This document shows positions 7,359 through 14,532 of a stretch of DNA of 23,399 nucleotides, piece by piece (the first letter of the stretch is position 1; each line of letters starts with the position of its first letter). Source of the DNA: CAVVIO01 sp963748095 (lineage in GTDB: Bacteria > Bacteroidota > Bacteroidia > Bacteroidales > UBA10428). The notes below the pieces were generated by a model that did no database searches, had not been told where the DNA came from, and worked only from the letters and a program-made list of their open reading frames with translations. The stretch covers positions 1-23,399 of the forward strand of contig CAVVIO010000095.1 of the NCBI GenBank assembly GCA_963748095.1, written 5' to 3'. Made by a program: the position numbers and the translations under genes.

Positions 7359-9302
7359 ATGAATAGTTTTTATAGTCTTTTGTTGATTGGCATCCTAATT
7401 CTGGACATTAATTGTTGCGGGCAGTCCACAGCTTCCCTGATAGATTTGCCTTTATATAAGGACATCTCTCAGCCTGTGAATGTGCGTGTTGCTGACCTGC
7501 TTTCCGGCATGACCTTAGATGAGAAAATTGGACAGATGACATTTTCAGGTGATTTCAGCATTTCACCTGAAGATGTTGCGACTTATTATATTGGTGGAGT
7601 TTTAAGTGGAGGTGATAATCCTGGTGATATTTTTTCACCACAAGAATGGTCTGATCATGTTAAGCAATATCAGGACAAAGCCTTGAAAACTCGTCTGAAA
7701 ATACCTTTGATTTATGGAGTGGATGCTGTTCATGGTCATCATCATGTAGTCGGTGCGACGATTTTTCCTCATAATATTGGTTTGGGTGCAACACGTGATC
7801 GCGAACTAATCCGTCAAATTGGTCAGGCTACAGCCAGAGAAATGCTGGCAACCGGCATTCCATGGAATTTTAGTCCAGCTGTATGTGTTCCGCAGGATAT
7901 CCGCTGGGGCCGTACATATGAGGGCTTTAGTGAAAACACACAAGTTGTTTCCGATCTTTCTTCGGCATACATCCGGGGTATGCAAACAATTCCGGGTGAT
8001 TATTCCGCTGCACCTGGTCAGACAATTTTTGTAGGTACAACTGCCAAACATTTCATCGGCGATGGTGGTACGGAATTCGGTTCTTCTACACAGTTTGTTA
8101 TTAAGCAATTTTTGATTGATCAGGGTGATATGCATTTCGATTTGACAACTGTGCTTGATTTGTTTATGCCGCCATATAAGGCCGCGATTGATAATAATGT
8201 CATGAGCGTAATGATTTCGTATAACAGTTGGAATGGAGTTAAAATGCATGCCTCCAAATATTGGATTACTGAAATGTTAAAGGGTGATGAAGAGAAGGGT
8301 TCTTTGGGCTTCCAAGGTTTTGTTGTTTCCGATTGGGAAGGAATTGATCAGATTTCAAAAAATTATGACAGTGCTGTTGTCACGTCCATCAATGCTGGCA
8401 TTGACATGATTATGGTTAATGATCACAAAATGTTTATTACTTCACTTAAGAATGCTGTTATGAACCACGCTGTTTCGTACGAACGCATAGACGATGCTGT
8501 GAGTCGTATTTTGCACGCTAAATTTGAGCTTGGACTTTTTGATCATCTTTATGGCGACCTGAGTCTGAGCGTTACAATAGGTTCGGATGCACACCGACAG
8601 CTAGCTCGCCAAGCGGTGCGTGAGTCTCTGGTTTTGCTAAAGAATGAGAATAATACTTTACCGATTGCCAAGGATGCATCTATTATCTTAGTTGCTGGTC
8701 TGGGCTCAAATGATATTGGCATGCAATGCGGAGGATGGACGACTAAATGGCAAGGAACCATAGGGGATATCTATCCTGGTACAACAATATTGGAGGGTAT
8801 CCAGAAAAAGGTTTCGACTAATACAAAAGTTTTCTATAACCAATCCGGACAGTTTACGTCCCAGAGTAATTCTAGTAGCGATTCCGTGATAGCAAACGTG
8901 GGAATTGTTGTAGTTGGCGAACTTCCCTACGCTGAAGGTGTTGGTGATAGAGCCGACTTGAGTTTGACCGCGAGCGATATTCAAATCATTGATCGTATGC
9001 ATAGACAATGCCGTAAGTTAGTTGTAATAATCCTTTCAGGAAGGCCCTTGATCATCACCGACCAGTATAAAATGGCCGATGCCTGGGTAGTAGCCTGGCT
9101 TCCTGGCACCGAAGGTGGTGGCGTAGCAGATTTGCTCTTTGGTGATTTCCCTTTTACGGGTTGTTTACCCTTTACATGGCCCCGTTTTTATGATCAACTC
9201 CCCGTTAATATAAACAATTGGGACAGTATTTCGAACACCAACATTCCACTCTTCCCCTACGGATATAGACTTAAACAAGTAAATAATCTACCTGCACAAT
9301 AA
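7359..9302 (+). CDS. glycoside hydrolase family 3 beta-glucosidase, exported
   Basis: The 647-residue protein has an N-terminal export signal (hydrophobic to about residue 19, with adjacent Cys19-Cys20 that could be a poor lipobox), then a GH3 barrel and a C-terminal sandwich domain. Visible GH3 marks are LLSGMTLDEKIGQM, YGVDAVHGHHHVVGATIFPHNIGLG, RWGRTYEGFSE, AKHFIGDGGT, the nucleophile in GFVVSDWEG (Asp325), and GELPYAEGVGDR (Glu526) as likely acid/base. The length and lack of an added fibronectin III domain fit the exo-1,3/1,4-beta-glucosidase type related to barley ExoI. Expected role is release of glucose from oligo-beta-glucosides outside the cytoplasm. The gene is clearly richer in GC than its neighbours and uses more CG-ended codons, suggesting a separate origin. 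Confidence 0.9.
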   Translation: MNSFYSLLLIGILILDINCCGQSTASLIDLPLYKDISQPVNVRVADLLSGMTLDEKIGQMTFSGDFSISPEDVATYYIGGVLSGGDNPGDIFSPQEWSDHVKQYQDKALKTRLKIPLIYGVDAVHGHHHVVGATIFPHNIGLGATRDRELIRQIGQATAREMLATGIPWNFSPAVCVPQDIRWGRTYEGFSENTQVVSDLSSAYIRGMQTIPGDYSAAPGQTIFVGTTAKHFIGDGGTEFGSSTQFVIKQFLIDQGDMHFDLTTVLDLFMPPYKAAIDNNVMSVMISYNSWNGVKMHASKYWITEMLKGDEEKGSLGFQGFVVSDWEGIDQISKNYDSAVVTSINAGIDMIMVNDHKMFITSLKNAVMNHAVSYERIDDAVSRILHAKFELGLFDHLYGDLSLSVTIGSDAHRQLARQAVRESLVLLKNENNTLPIAKDASIILVAGLGSNDIGMQCGGWTTKWQGTIGDIYPGTTILEGIQKKVSTNTKVFYNQSGQFTSQSNSSSDSVIANVGIVVVGELPYAEGVGDRADLSLTASDIQIIDRMHRQCRKLVVIILSGRPLIITDQYKMADAWVVAWLPGTEGGGVADLLFGDFPFTGCLPFTWPRFYDQLPVNINNWDSISNTNIPLFPYGYRLKQVNNLPAQ

Positions 9303-9331
9303 ATTAGTGGGTTATAATAGATGAAAAATAG

Positions 9332-9349
9332 GGTATTTTCTGTAATACC
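9332..9349. repeat. short hairpin after GH3 gene
   Basis: GGTATT (9332-9337) and AATACC (9344-9349) form a 6-bp stem with a 6-base loop, 30 bp after the GH3 stop. It may be a weak terminator, but no T tract follows. Confidence 0.3.
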
Positions 9350-9415
9350 ATTTAACGATTCAATATATCAATGAAAATACAATTTTATAAATATTTAATT
9401 AATAAAGCTATAAAG

Positions 9416-9817
9416 ATGAAGAAGAATGTTTTATGCCTATCAATACTATTAATAATGATGAGTATTACTATTGCACAGACAAGGTTAAAAGAAGATGTCA
9501 GCTGCCATCAAGCATTGGAAATTATTAAAAATCATAGTGGAGACACTAATTTTGTAATTCTGGATGTTAGAACACCTGAAGAGTTTAATAGTGGACATCT
9601 TGAAAAAGCAATTCTAATTGATTTTAAGTCTGCCAATTTTCAGGATGAGCTTGGTAAATTAGATAAAAACATGACATACCTGGTTTACTGCCGTGGAGGT
9701 TCAAGAAGTTTGTCAGCAATTGAAATAATGAAAAATATGAGTTTTAAAAATTTGTATCATTTATATGAAGGCTTTTTAGGATGGGAAAAGGGTGAATACA
9801 AAATAGTTACAGATTAA
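9416..9817 (+). CDS. periplasmic rhodanese-domain protein
   Basis: From the ATG at 9416 the protein has 134 residues and starts with a proper signal peptide (MKKNVLCLSILLIMMSITIAQ). The in-frame ATG at 9371 would put 15 extra residues before it, so 9416 is preferred. The rest is a single rhodanese domain: FVILDVRTPEEFNSGHLEKAILID, then the active loop YCRGGSRS with Cys92, and a closing LYEGFLGWEKG. This loop matches sulphurtransferases carrying a persulphide on the Cys. Single-domain periplasmic rhodaneses are often linked to thiosulphate/polysulphide handling, but the substrate is not shown here. It follows the GH3 gene by about 110 bp and may be independent. Confidence 0.87.
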   Translation: MKKNVLCLSILLIMMSITIAQTRLKEDVSCHQALEIIKNHSGDTNFVILDVRTPEEFNSGHLEKAILIDFKSANFQDELGKLDKNMTYLVYCRGGSRSLSAIEIMKNMSFKNLYHLYEGFLGWEKGEYKIVTD

Positions 9818-10015
9818 AAAAGTAATGAAAATACATTTCTCTCAGGAAGATTCGAAGAAAAAAGCTTAACGCAGACTTGGGCCGGTGGGAGAATAAAGTA
9901 GCAATTACTAAGGAAGTAAAATGACCTATGGTATTTAACAAAACAATAATGTAATCTGAAATCAGGAGATTAATTGCTAAACAGATATATTATGTTTGAA
10001 TACTTAAAATAATCA
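9818..10015. other. gap before hairpin copy C
   Basis: The region between the rhodanese and Nudix genes is about 400 bp. This first half shows no gene. A short GC-rich stretch, GGGCCGGTGGGAG near 9880, stands out in AT-rich surroundings but forms no clear structure. Confidence 0.45.
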
Positions 10016-10148
10016 GCCCATAACATACAATATAAAACAGTTGAGGTTCATTGGTTTGCAAGCATTTGTTTTTAAATCAACTTTTCCTTTGGTGGACAAA
10101 GATGCACTCCGAAAACCCAATCGTTTTATATTGTCAAATGTTATAGAC
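10016..10148. repeat. attC-like hairpin repeat, copy C
   Basis: Inner arms ACAATATAAAAC (10027-10038) and GTTTTATATTGT (10123-10134) pair perfectly over 12 bp. Outer arms GCCCATAACAT (10016-10026) and ATGTTATAGAC (10138-10148) pair with G/T-type exceptions. The right side has an extra unpaired CAA-type segment between its two arms, as in the other copies. The interior keeps a GAC..A..GCACTCCGAAA block related to copy D. It ends 68 bp before the Nudix gene. Confidence 0.68.
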
Positions 10149-10216
10149 AAGCTATTATTACTTGTGATATTTTGAATTTTAATATAAATGGATAATAAAA
10201 ATATGATTGAGTTTAA

Positions 10217-11071
10217 ATGCTATTAGTAATGAACAAAAAAGATAATAATCTAAGCAAATTATTAAAAGGGGATTTTATTCCAGAAATAAAGGATTTAAAA
10301 CTCGATGACAGCTCTTTAGTGTTTGGATATAGTGGTTCGAATTTGTTATTGATTAATAATTGTATACCAAATTATGAGATATTTAGAAAATATAATTATA
10401 ATTACGCGAATCCTAGGTACATAGGAAAAATTAATGATATAAAATGTTTTAGTATTAATATTGAACAAAGTATAAATGAAATTACGATTGGAAGTCAATA
10501 TCATTTATATAAAATGTATACATTACTTCCTGAGAATTATTTAAAAGCTGCTATTTATGGTTTTCAAATTTTCCTATGGGATAGAAAAACTAAATTTTGT
10601 GGTTCATGTGGATCAAAGATTAAAGATATATACAACAGCATACTTGTAAAGCAATGTTCAAAATGTAGAGAAGAATATTATCCAAAAATTTCACCAGTAG
10701 TTATTATAGCCGTTACTAAAAATGATAAAATATTACTTGCTCAACACAATAGAATGAAACAAAAATTGTACACAGTATTAGCTGGTTTTGTTGATCCAGG
10801 TGAAACTATTGAAGAATGTATACACCGAGAAATAAGGGAAGAAGCCAATATAGAAGTAAAAAATATTAGATATTTTGGTAGTCAACCATGGCCATTCCCA
10901 GATTCATTAATGTTAGCTTTTCAAGCGGATTATGACAAAGGAGAATTAAAACCAGATTTAGAAGAGATAAGCGATTTGAGATGGTTTACACCAAAGGAAA
11001 TTCCTGAGTGGCCTGACAAGGTTAGTATTGCAAGATCATTAATTGAAAATTTCATTAAAGAGAACACATGA
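10217..11071 (+). CDS. nudC: NAD(H) diphosphatase, NudC-type Nudix hydrolase
   Basis: The 284-residue protein has a divergent N-terminal domain, then a zinc ribbon with Cys128/Cys131 (CGSCG) and Cys147/Cys150 (CSKC), then the Nudix fold. The Nudix box spans about residues 190-212 (G-x5-E-x7-RE-x2-EE pattern). The box's usual Gly before its last hydrophobic residue is Asn here. The array SQPWPFPDS at 222-230 is the family hallmark of NADH pyrophosphatases, which cleave NAD(H) to NMN(H) and AMP and can decap NAD-capped RNA. A second ATG at 10229 could be the true start. The gene stands alone with hairpin copy C 68 bp before it and copy D 16 bp after it, a cassette-like layout. Base composition is strongly AT-rich. 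Confidence 0.9.
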   Translation: MLLVMNKKDNNLSKLLKGDFIPEIKDLKLDDSSLVFGYSGSNLLLINNCIPNYEIFRKYNYNYANPRYIGKINDIKCFSINIEQSINEITIGSQYHLYKMYTLLPENYLKAAIYGFQIFLWDRKTKFCGSCGSKIKDIYNSILVKQCSKCREEYYPKISPVVIIAVTKNDKILLAQHNRMKQKLYTVLAGFVDPGETIEECIHREIREEANIEVKNIRYFGSQPWPFPDSLMLAFQADYDKGELKPDLEEISDLRWFTPKEIPEWPDKVSIARSLIENFIKENT

Positions 11072-11087
11072 TAATTAATGATAGCCA

Positions 11088-11220
11088 GCCCATAATGTGT
11101 CATACGTAATGGCAGGGAAAGTAGTAAATATCAAGGTTTGTGGCTCGCATCAACATCATCTCAGTTTGATAGCGAAGTGCTTCGAAATCTGCCACTACGC
11201 ATACACTAAACGTTATAGGC
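11088..11220. repeat. attC-like hairpin repeat, copy D
   Basis: Left inner arm 11097-11115 and right inner arm 11189-11206 pair through GTGT, CGTA and TGGCAG blocks, with G/T-compatible pairs and one extra unpaired C on the left, resembling the extrahelical bases of integron attC sites. Outer arms are GCCCATAA (11088-11095) and the end of CGTTATAGGC (11211-11220), with a TAAAC segment unpaired on the right. The 24-base core at 11131-11154 matches copy B at 22 positions. A minus-strand frame over this repeat is a shadow. Confidence 0.7.
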
Positions 11221-11257
11221 AAACCTGAGAAACATCCTGCATAAATAAAACATAACA

Positions 11258-11398
11258 ATGAAAGGATTAATAATACTGACAATCGGATTACTGATACCGA
11301 TACTAAATTTCGGACAATCAGAATTAGCTATGATAAATGACCCTGATGGATTTGAGAATGTAAATTGCCATAAAGTAAAAGGGATTGAAAATTATTAA
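11258..11398 (+). pseudogene. truncated exported SH3-type protein, N-terminal fragment
   Basis: A 46-residue frame starts with a clear signal peptide ending in NFGQS, then SELAMINDPDGFENV, the usual opening of Bacteroidota exported SH3b-like proteins (INDPDGxxNVR). Homology seems to stop at that point and the frame ends within about 13 residues in unrelated sequence. I read it as the decayed 5' end of a longer gene. It could still make a short secreted peptide, but nothing suggests function. Confidence 0.5.
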
Positions 11399-11415
11399 GA
11401 GTAAAAAAACACAAA

Positions 11416-11706
11416 ATGAATAAAAAAGTATTATTATTTCTTGCACAAGGATTTGAAGAATACGAAGCTGGCGTATTCACAGATGTTATCGGTTAGAGCA
11501 GAGCATTAGGAACAGAACAAAATGATATGATAACAACAGGGCTTAGACCCGAGAATAAATGCAAATAGAATTTTAATGTTCGACCTGAAATTGAATTTGA
11601 TAAAATCAATACTAAGGATATTGCTGCATTAGCAAAACCAGGCGGATTTGAAGATGCTGGATTTTATGAAGATGTCTTTGCTGATCGATTTCTAAACCTG
11701 ATACGA
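11416..11706 (+). pseudogene. DJ-1/PfpI-family protein pseudogene
   Basis: In one frame from the ATG at 11416 the translation reads MNKKVLLFLAQGFEEYEAGVF, then TDVIG-stop-SRALGTE, GLRPENKCK-stop-NFNV, PEIEFDKI and KPGGFEDAGFYEDVF, ending at RFLNLIR. This is the DJ-1/PfpI (glutamine amidotransferase-like) fold up to just past the PGGFE motif. Two in-frame TAG codons interrupt it, and the reading is replaced by unrelated sequence after 11706, so the nucleophile-Cys half is missing. Both TAGs fall where I expect Trp in related proteins, consistent with TGG to TAG changes. The gene is broken beyond simple repair. Confidence 0.8.
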
Positions 11707-11708
11707 GT

Positions 11709-11728
11709 ACCTGCCGGCGAAGGCAGGT
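11709..11728. repeat. CCTGCC/GGCAGG hairpin at pseudogene breakpoint
   Basis: ACCTGCC (11709-11715) and GGCAGGT (11722-11728) form a perfect 7-bp stem with a 6-base loop. It begins two bases after DJ-1 homology ends, so it marks or caused the junction. It resembles the GCCTGCT/AGCAGGC hairpin at 782-798. Confidence 0.5.
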
Positions 11729-12060
11729 TCATCTGGACCTTTTTTGTTTTTAGGCCATTTAAGCACCAAAACCAAACAAACCACAGCCAGCATCAGGCTA
11801 ACAGGCGCAAGTAGTAGTTTTTTAAGCCTGAGCTGCTGCGGTTAGTACGATCTAAACGTTACCCTGTATGTGTGTGTTAAAAGTATGGTTGATATTCAGT
11901 GACTTAAACGAATCGAAAAAACGACGTTACGTTTTCTGAAAAACCACGTTTGGTTTTTTGTAAAACAAATTTCAGGGTTCATCACACGTAATTCTAACAG
12001 TATTTTATAAGTGAGCGTTTTTAACATATTTCTGATCATTTTTCCGGGCCTGATGATCAC
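11729..12060. other. gap with hairpins and a possible fifth, decayed repeat
   Basis: No gene is seen. An imperfect hairpin spans 11779-11843 (left ACCACAGCCAGCATCAGGCT, right AAGCCTGAGCTGCTGCGGTT), followed by CTAAACGTTA at 11852-11861, which equals ten bases of the right arm of copy D. This may be a diverged fifth hairpin copy. Two short stems follow: AAAACG/CGTTTT near 11917-11934 and AAAAACCA/TGGTTTTT at 11939-11958. Confidence 0.4.
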
Positions 12061-12069
12061 TTTTGATCC

Positions 12070-12210
12070 ATTATCAGCACAGTATTTAGAGGTTGCAATA
12101 TAAGAACAACCGGAAGCCTTATTGGTTTAGCCTGGGGATTGGGTGATGAATTAATTGGCGGGGTCGTCTTTACCTGGCTGTATAAATTAATTAATTGTTC
12201 TATTTCAGGA
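12070..12210 (+). pseudogene. C-terminal remnant of a small membrane protein
   Basis: The + strand frame reads VFRGCNIRTTGSLIGLAWGL followed by GDELIGGVVFTWLYKLI. The pattern of a short loop, a GS-IG-GL-D turn and an IGG-VF-WLY helix is that of the C-terminal end of small two- or three-helix membrane proteins annotated as holin-like or DUF-family proteins. There is no start or N-terminal half in frame, and the frame then runs into sequence antisense to the next gene. I read it as a truncated relic; the family name is uncertain. Confidence 0.4.
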
Positions 12211-12234
12211 CGTTACATTACAAAAAATCAGCAA

Positions 12235-12621
12235 TTATATTTGGTTCATTCTTTGATGAATATAGCCACACAATTCTTCCGGAGAATTGGTTCCGATCCA
12301 TACATATCTTTTTTTACCTTTTATTTTCAATTCGATGGCTTTATTGCCGCTTACATTATAGATAATTACTCCGGGCCGCAACCGGATACCCCAGCCCAGG
12401 GCGATATAGGTTTTGGGACGGCAGATTTCAATTTCGGACAGGGCGAATTTTCCCCTGATAATTCCTATTCCGAATGAAAATCTCACAAAATGATCGTCAA
12501 CGGTAATTGTCAGATTGTAAAACAATAGTAATACAATAAGCAAAAATGCGAGCATCCAAAGTGAGCTGCTTTGTGTAAATCCCGATGAAAGAAATCCATA
12601 TATAGTAAAAGCTGCCGTCAA
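12235..12621 (-). CDS. small membrane protein with PH-like domain, 5' end uncertain
   Basis: The frame gives about 128 residues. The first 40 hold two hydrophobic segments (AAFTIYGFL and LWMLAFLLIVLLLFYNL). The rest is soluble and beta-rich: DDHFVRFSFGIGIIRGKFAL, ALGWGIRLRPGVIIYNVSGN, then KAIELKIKGKKRYVWIGTNS and a final helix. This fits the bacterial PH-like membrane proteins of unknown function. The listed start is a TTG. An ATG followed by AAAAAG about 36 bases upstream (near 12658) is in a different frame but would give a natural MKK-type start if the A run had two more bases, so a 5' frameshift is possible. It is not linked functionally to the hydrogenase operon. Confidence 0.6.
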   Translation of the reverse strand: MTAAFTIYGFLSSGFTQSSSLWMLAFLLIVLLLFYNLTITVDDHFVRFSFGIGIIRGKFALSEIEICRPKTYIALGWGIRLRPGVIIYNVSGNKAIELKIKGKKRYVWIGTNSPEELCGYIHQRMNQI

Positions 12622-12843
12622 AATGATAAATACCCAGCCAATTTGTAGTCTTTTTCATGATATTAAAATATAATTCTTTGTTGCTATTAACCGGATGAAT
12701 GATTTAAAAGTTCATTAAATAGTAACTGAAGTTTGGTGTACCTGTAGTTAAAAATTCATAAAACGGTGAGAATATATCGGTGAAATTTCAGACACTCCTC
12801 ACTACAGTAACTCCCGACTTTTCAGACTAAACAGCGGAGAGCA

Positions 12844-13296
12844 TTATGGTGAACTCGTGTTAATAGAACCGATAATCTCATCGGCCACTTTCTTAACTTC
12901 CGGAGAGATTCCTTCCCCGAACGAAACATTCTCAGGTTGTATTCCCAGCACATCCACCGGCATACGGAAGAGTTCACTGATTTTATTCAGGGAGATATTA
13001 TGCGTATGGGTGGTATGATCGATCAGTTCATTCACGGGTAACAGATCGGCAAAACCGGCCTGCCGGTTGAAAAACACACTGTCGATAAGGATCAGCCTGC
13101 CTGGATGGATGGTATTTATTTTTCCGATATAATTTTCGATGCTTTGTTCTACGGAAAGTTTCTGAATAGCTGGTTTTTCAATGATCCGGTCGCAAATGTA
13201 TACTCCCACACCGTCATCGTGTTTCAACACATTACCGATACCCGCGAAAAGGACTTTGTCATTACTTTTTAATAACTGAATAAGTTTTTCCCTCAT
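12844..13296 (-). CDS. hydrogenase maturation endopeptidase, HycI-like (M52)
   Basis: The 150-residue protein matches the M52 proteases that clip the C-terminal tail of the [NiFe] large subunit after nickel insertion. Visible marks are GIGNVLKHDDGVGVYI (residues about 19-34) with the metal-binding Asp, LILIDSV, and TTHTHNISL with the conserved His. It is the last gene of the operon, and its ATG overlaps the stop of the ferredoxin gene by four bases (13293-13296). Its presence agrees with the cleavable tail predicted on the large subunit and argues that the complex is a real hydrogenase and not a non-hydrogenase relative such as Mbx/Mbs. The general hyp maturation genes are not in the window. 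Confidence 0.9.
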   Translation of the reverse strand: MREKLIQLLKSNDKVLFAGIGNVLKHDDGVGVYICDRIIEKPAIQKLSVEQSIENYIGKINTIHPGRLILIDSVFFNRQAGFADLLPVNELIDHTTHTHNISLNKISELFRMPVDVLGIQPENVSFGEGISPEVKKVADEIIGSINTSSP

Positions 13297-13910
13297 TCAT
13301 ACAGATTTTTAACCTGTAATTTTCTCAGGCAATTCGGGCAAACGATGTTAAACATATCTTTTCGTTTAAGTCCGTCCCTGATCTTTATTTCTGTGTCTTT
13401 TGTTTCCGATAATTTTAATTTTTCATTCAGCATACTCAGGTTCAGGATAGAAGAAAAAGCGATGGCTCCCAGTTTTTCATGCAGAAAATGCATGTGTTCT
13501 TTTGTGGTGATGATGGCCCCACAGCTTTCGCACACAAGCAGTTCTTTCTCCTGCCTTTCCGTTAACGGTTCTCTTTCGAAAACGGCCAGATCAAATATTT
13601 TGTCCGAAAGTTTCACTCCTTTGCCTGTGATACAATGTAATTCGCACTGTCCGCAAAAGATGCATTTCCCGTAATTTCTTTCAATTATACGTATCTTTTT
13701 TTCCTTATCATCGTGGAAAGTGATAGCCTGCGGCGGACAAACATTGGCACAGGTCTCACAACCTACGCAGTTCTCATCATCTACTACCGGTTTACCGCGG
13801 AAGCCTTCCTCGGGGATATGAGGTTCCTTTGGGAATTTCGTAGTATAGGCCGGTGAAAAAAGAGATACTACCGCTTCCTTAATTTCCCGTATTTTAGGAT
13901 AGTGCATCAT
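13293..13910 (-). CDS. mbhN: NuoI/HycF-like 2x[4Fe-4S] ferredoxin subunit (MbhN-like)
   Basis: The 205-residue protein has two classical [4Fe-4S] motifs: Cys48, 51, 54, 58 (CVGCETCANVCP) and Cys83, 86, 89, 93 (CIFCGQCELHC). These carry electrons from soluble ferredoxin to the small subunit in group 4 hydrogenases and complex I. A C-terminal extension has two further Cys pairs, Cys127/130 (CESCG) and Cys191/194 (CPNC), about 60 residues apart, resembling a zinc ribbon and also seen in HycF-like proteins. The first codons overlap the end of the MnhG gene. ATGs at 13910 and 13907 are both possible starts. Confidence 0.9.
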   Translation of the reverse strand: MMHYPKIREIKEAVVSLFSPAYTTKFPKEPHIPEEGFRGKPVVDDENCVGCETCANVCPPQAITFHDDKEKKIRIIERNYGKCIFCGQCELHCITGKGVKLSDKIFDLAVFEREPLTERQEKELLVCESCGAIITTKEHMHFLHEKLGAIAFSSILNLSMLNEKLKLSETKDTEIKIRDGLKRKDMFNIVCPNCLRKLQVKNLYE

Positions 13911-14259
13911 GATCTTTTTCTTTATTAGTTGAAACGGGCGCTACCTCTTTATATTCATCGATTACTGTTTTATCTCCCAGTTTTATTCCGAACAAATAAG
14001 AACCCCTCACCAGGGCATGTGCCGCTACGGTTGCCGAGAAAAATAACAGGGGGATTGCCAGCAATGCTTTCACACCTATTTCATTAAATCCAAAGTAGAA
14101 CAACAGGCTTAACAATATACTGCAGGTTCCCAGGGTAACGCATTTAGTGGCCGATTGCAGCCGGTTATAAACATCGGGCAGCCTGAGCAGGCCTATACAG
14201 CCGAACAGGTTGAAGACCACCCCGATGATCAACAGAACGATGCTGATTATATTATTCAT
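13894..14259 (-). CDS. mnhG: Mrp/Mnh antiporter subunit G (MbhC-like)
   Basis: The 121-residue protein has three membrane segments and the MnhG/PhaG signature GLLRLPDVYNRLQSATKCVTLG near residues 23-44. In Mrp antiporters and Mbh complexes this subunit, with E and F, forms part of the cation-translocating membrane arm. The C-terminal tail of about 25 polar residues extends beyond the core. Its start overlaps the MnhF gene by eight bases, which indicates translational coupling. Confidence 0.9.
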   Translation of the reverse strand: MNNIISIVLLIIGVVFNLFGCIGLLRLPDVYNRLQSATKCVTLGTCSILLSLLFYFGFNEIGVKALLAIPLLFFSATVAAHALVRGSYLFGIKLGDKTVIDEYKEVAPVSTNKEKDHDALS

Positions 14260-14524
14260 TTAGTTTTTTCCCTCCCAGGTATTTTGCTAAGGTTAATGTC
14301 CCGACAAAACTAAGTATGATCCAGGCTATGCCGATATCGATGATAAACATCCGGTCGGTGATAATGGCCATGATCGCGCATATTCCTACCACCAGTATGC
14401 CAAAGATATCGATGCCTACCATCCTGTCGGCAATAGATGGTCCCTTTATGATCCGGTAAAGGCAGAAAAAGCATAACCCGATCTGAATATAAAGCAGTAT
14501 GTAGAGTAATTTTTCCATATTCAC
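14252..14524 (-). CDS. mnhF: Mrp/Mnh antiporter subunit F (MbhB-like)
   Basis: The 90-residue protein has three membrane helices and the subunit F signature YRIIKGPSIADRMVGIDIF around residues 23-41. In Mrp and Mbh structures the conserved Asp of this region lies on the proposed sodium path. Length is normal for the family. It starts eight bases after the MnhE stop and overlaps MnhG. Confidence 0.9.
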   Translation of the reverse strand: MNMEKLLYILLYIQIGLCFFCLYRIIKGPSIADRMVGIDIFGILVVGICAIMAIITDRMFIIDIGIAWIILSFVGTLTLAKYLGGKKLNE

Positions 14525-14532
14525 AGAATCAT

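Noticed and set aside
7806..8249. 147-residue minus-strand frame within the GH3 gene
   Set aside because: It is fully antisense to conserved GH3 motifs and shows Cys/His-rich random composition.
4878..11220. Canonical integron cassette array
   Set aside because: The hairpins lack the exact GTTRRRY/RYYYAAC core (GTTATAGGC instead) and no integrase is in the window, so I report them only as attC-like.
4878..11220. CRISPR array
   Set aside because: The repeats are long, diverged, hairpin-forming and separated by whole genes, with no short regular spacers and no cas genes.
11100..11282. 60-residue minus-strand frame
   Set aside because: It is read out of hairpin copy D and has no protein features.
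11416..11706. TAG recoding or readthrough in the DJ-1-like frame
   Set aside because: The lipoprotein gene at 4141 uses TAG as its stop, and the DJ-1 frame also lacks its 3' half, so simple decay is the better reading.
12139..12477. 112-residue + strand frame
   Set aside because: Its first part belongs to the membrane-protein remnant and the rest is antisense to the PH-like gene at 12235; it starts from a TTG inside the remnant.
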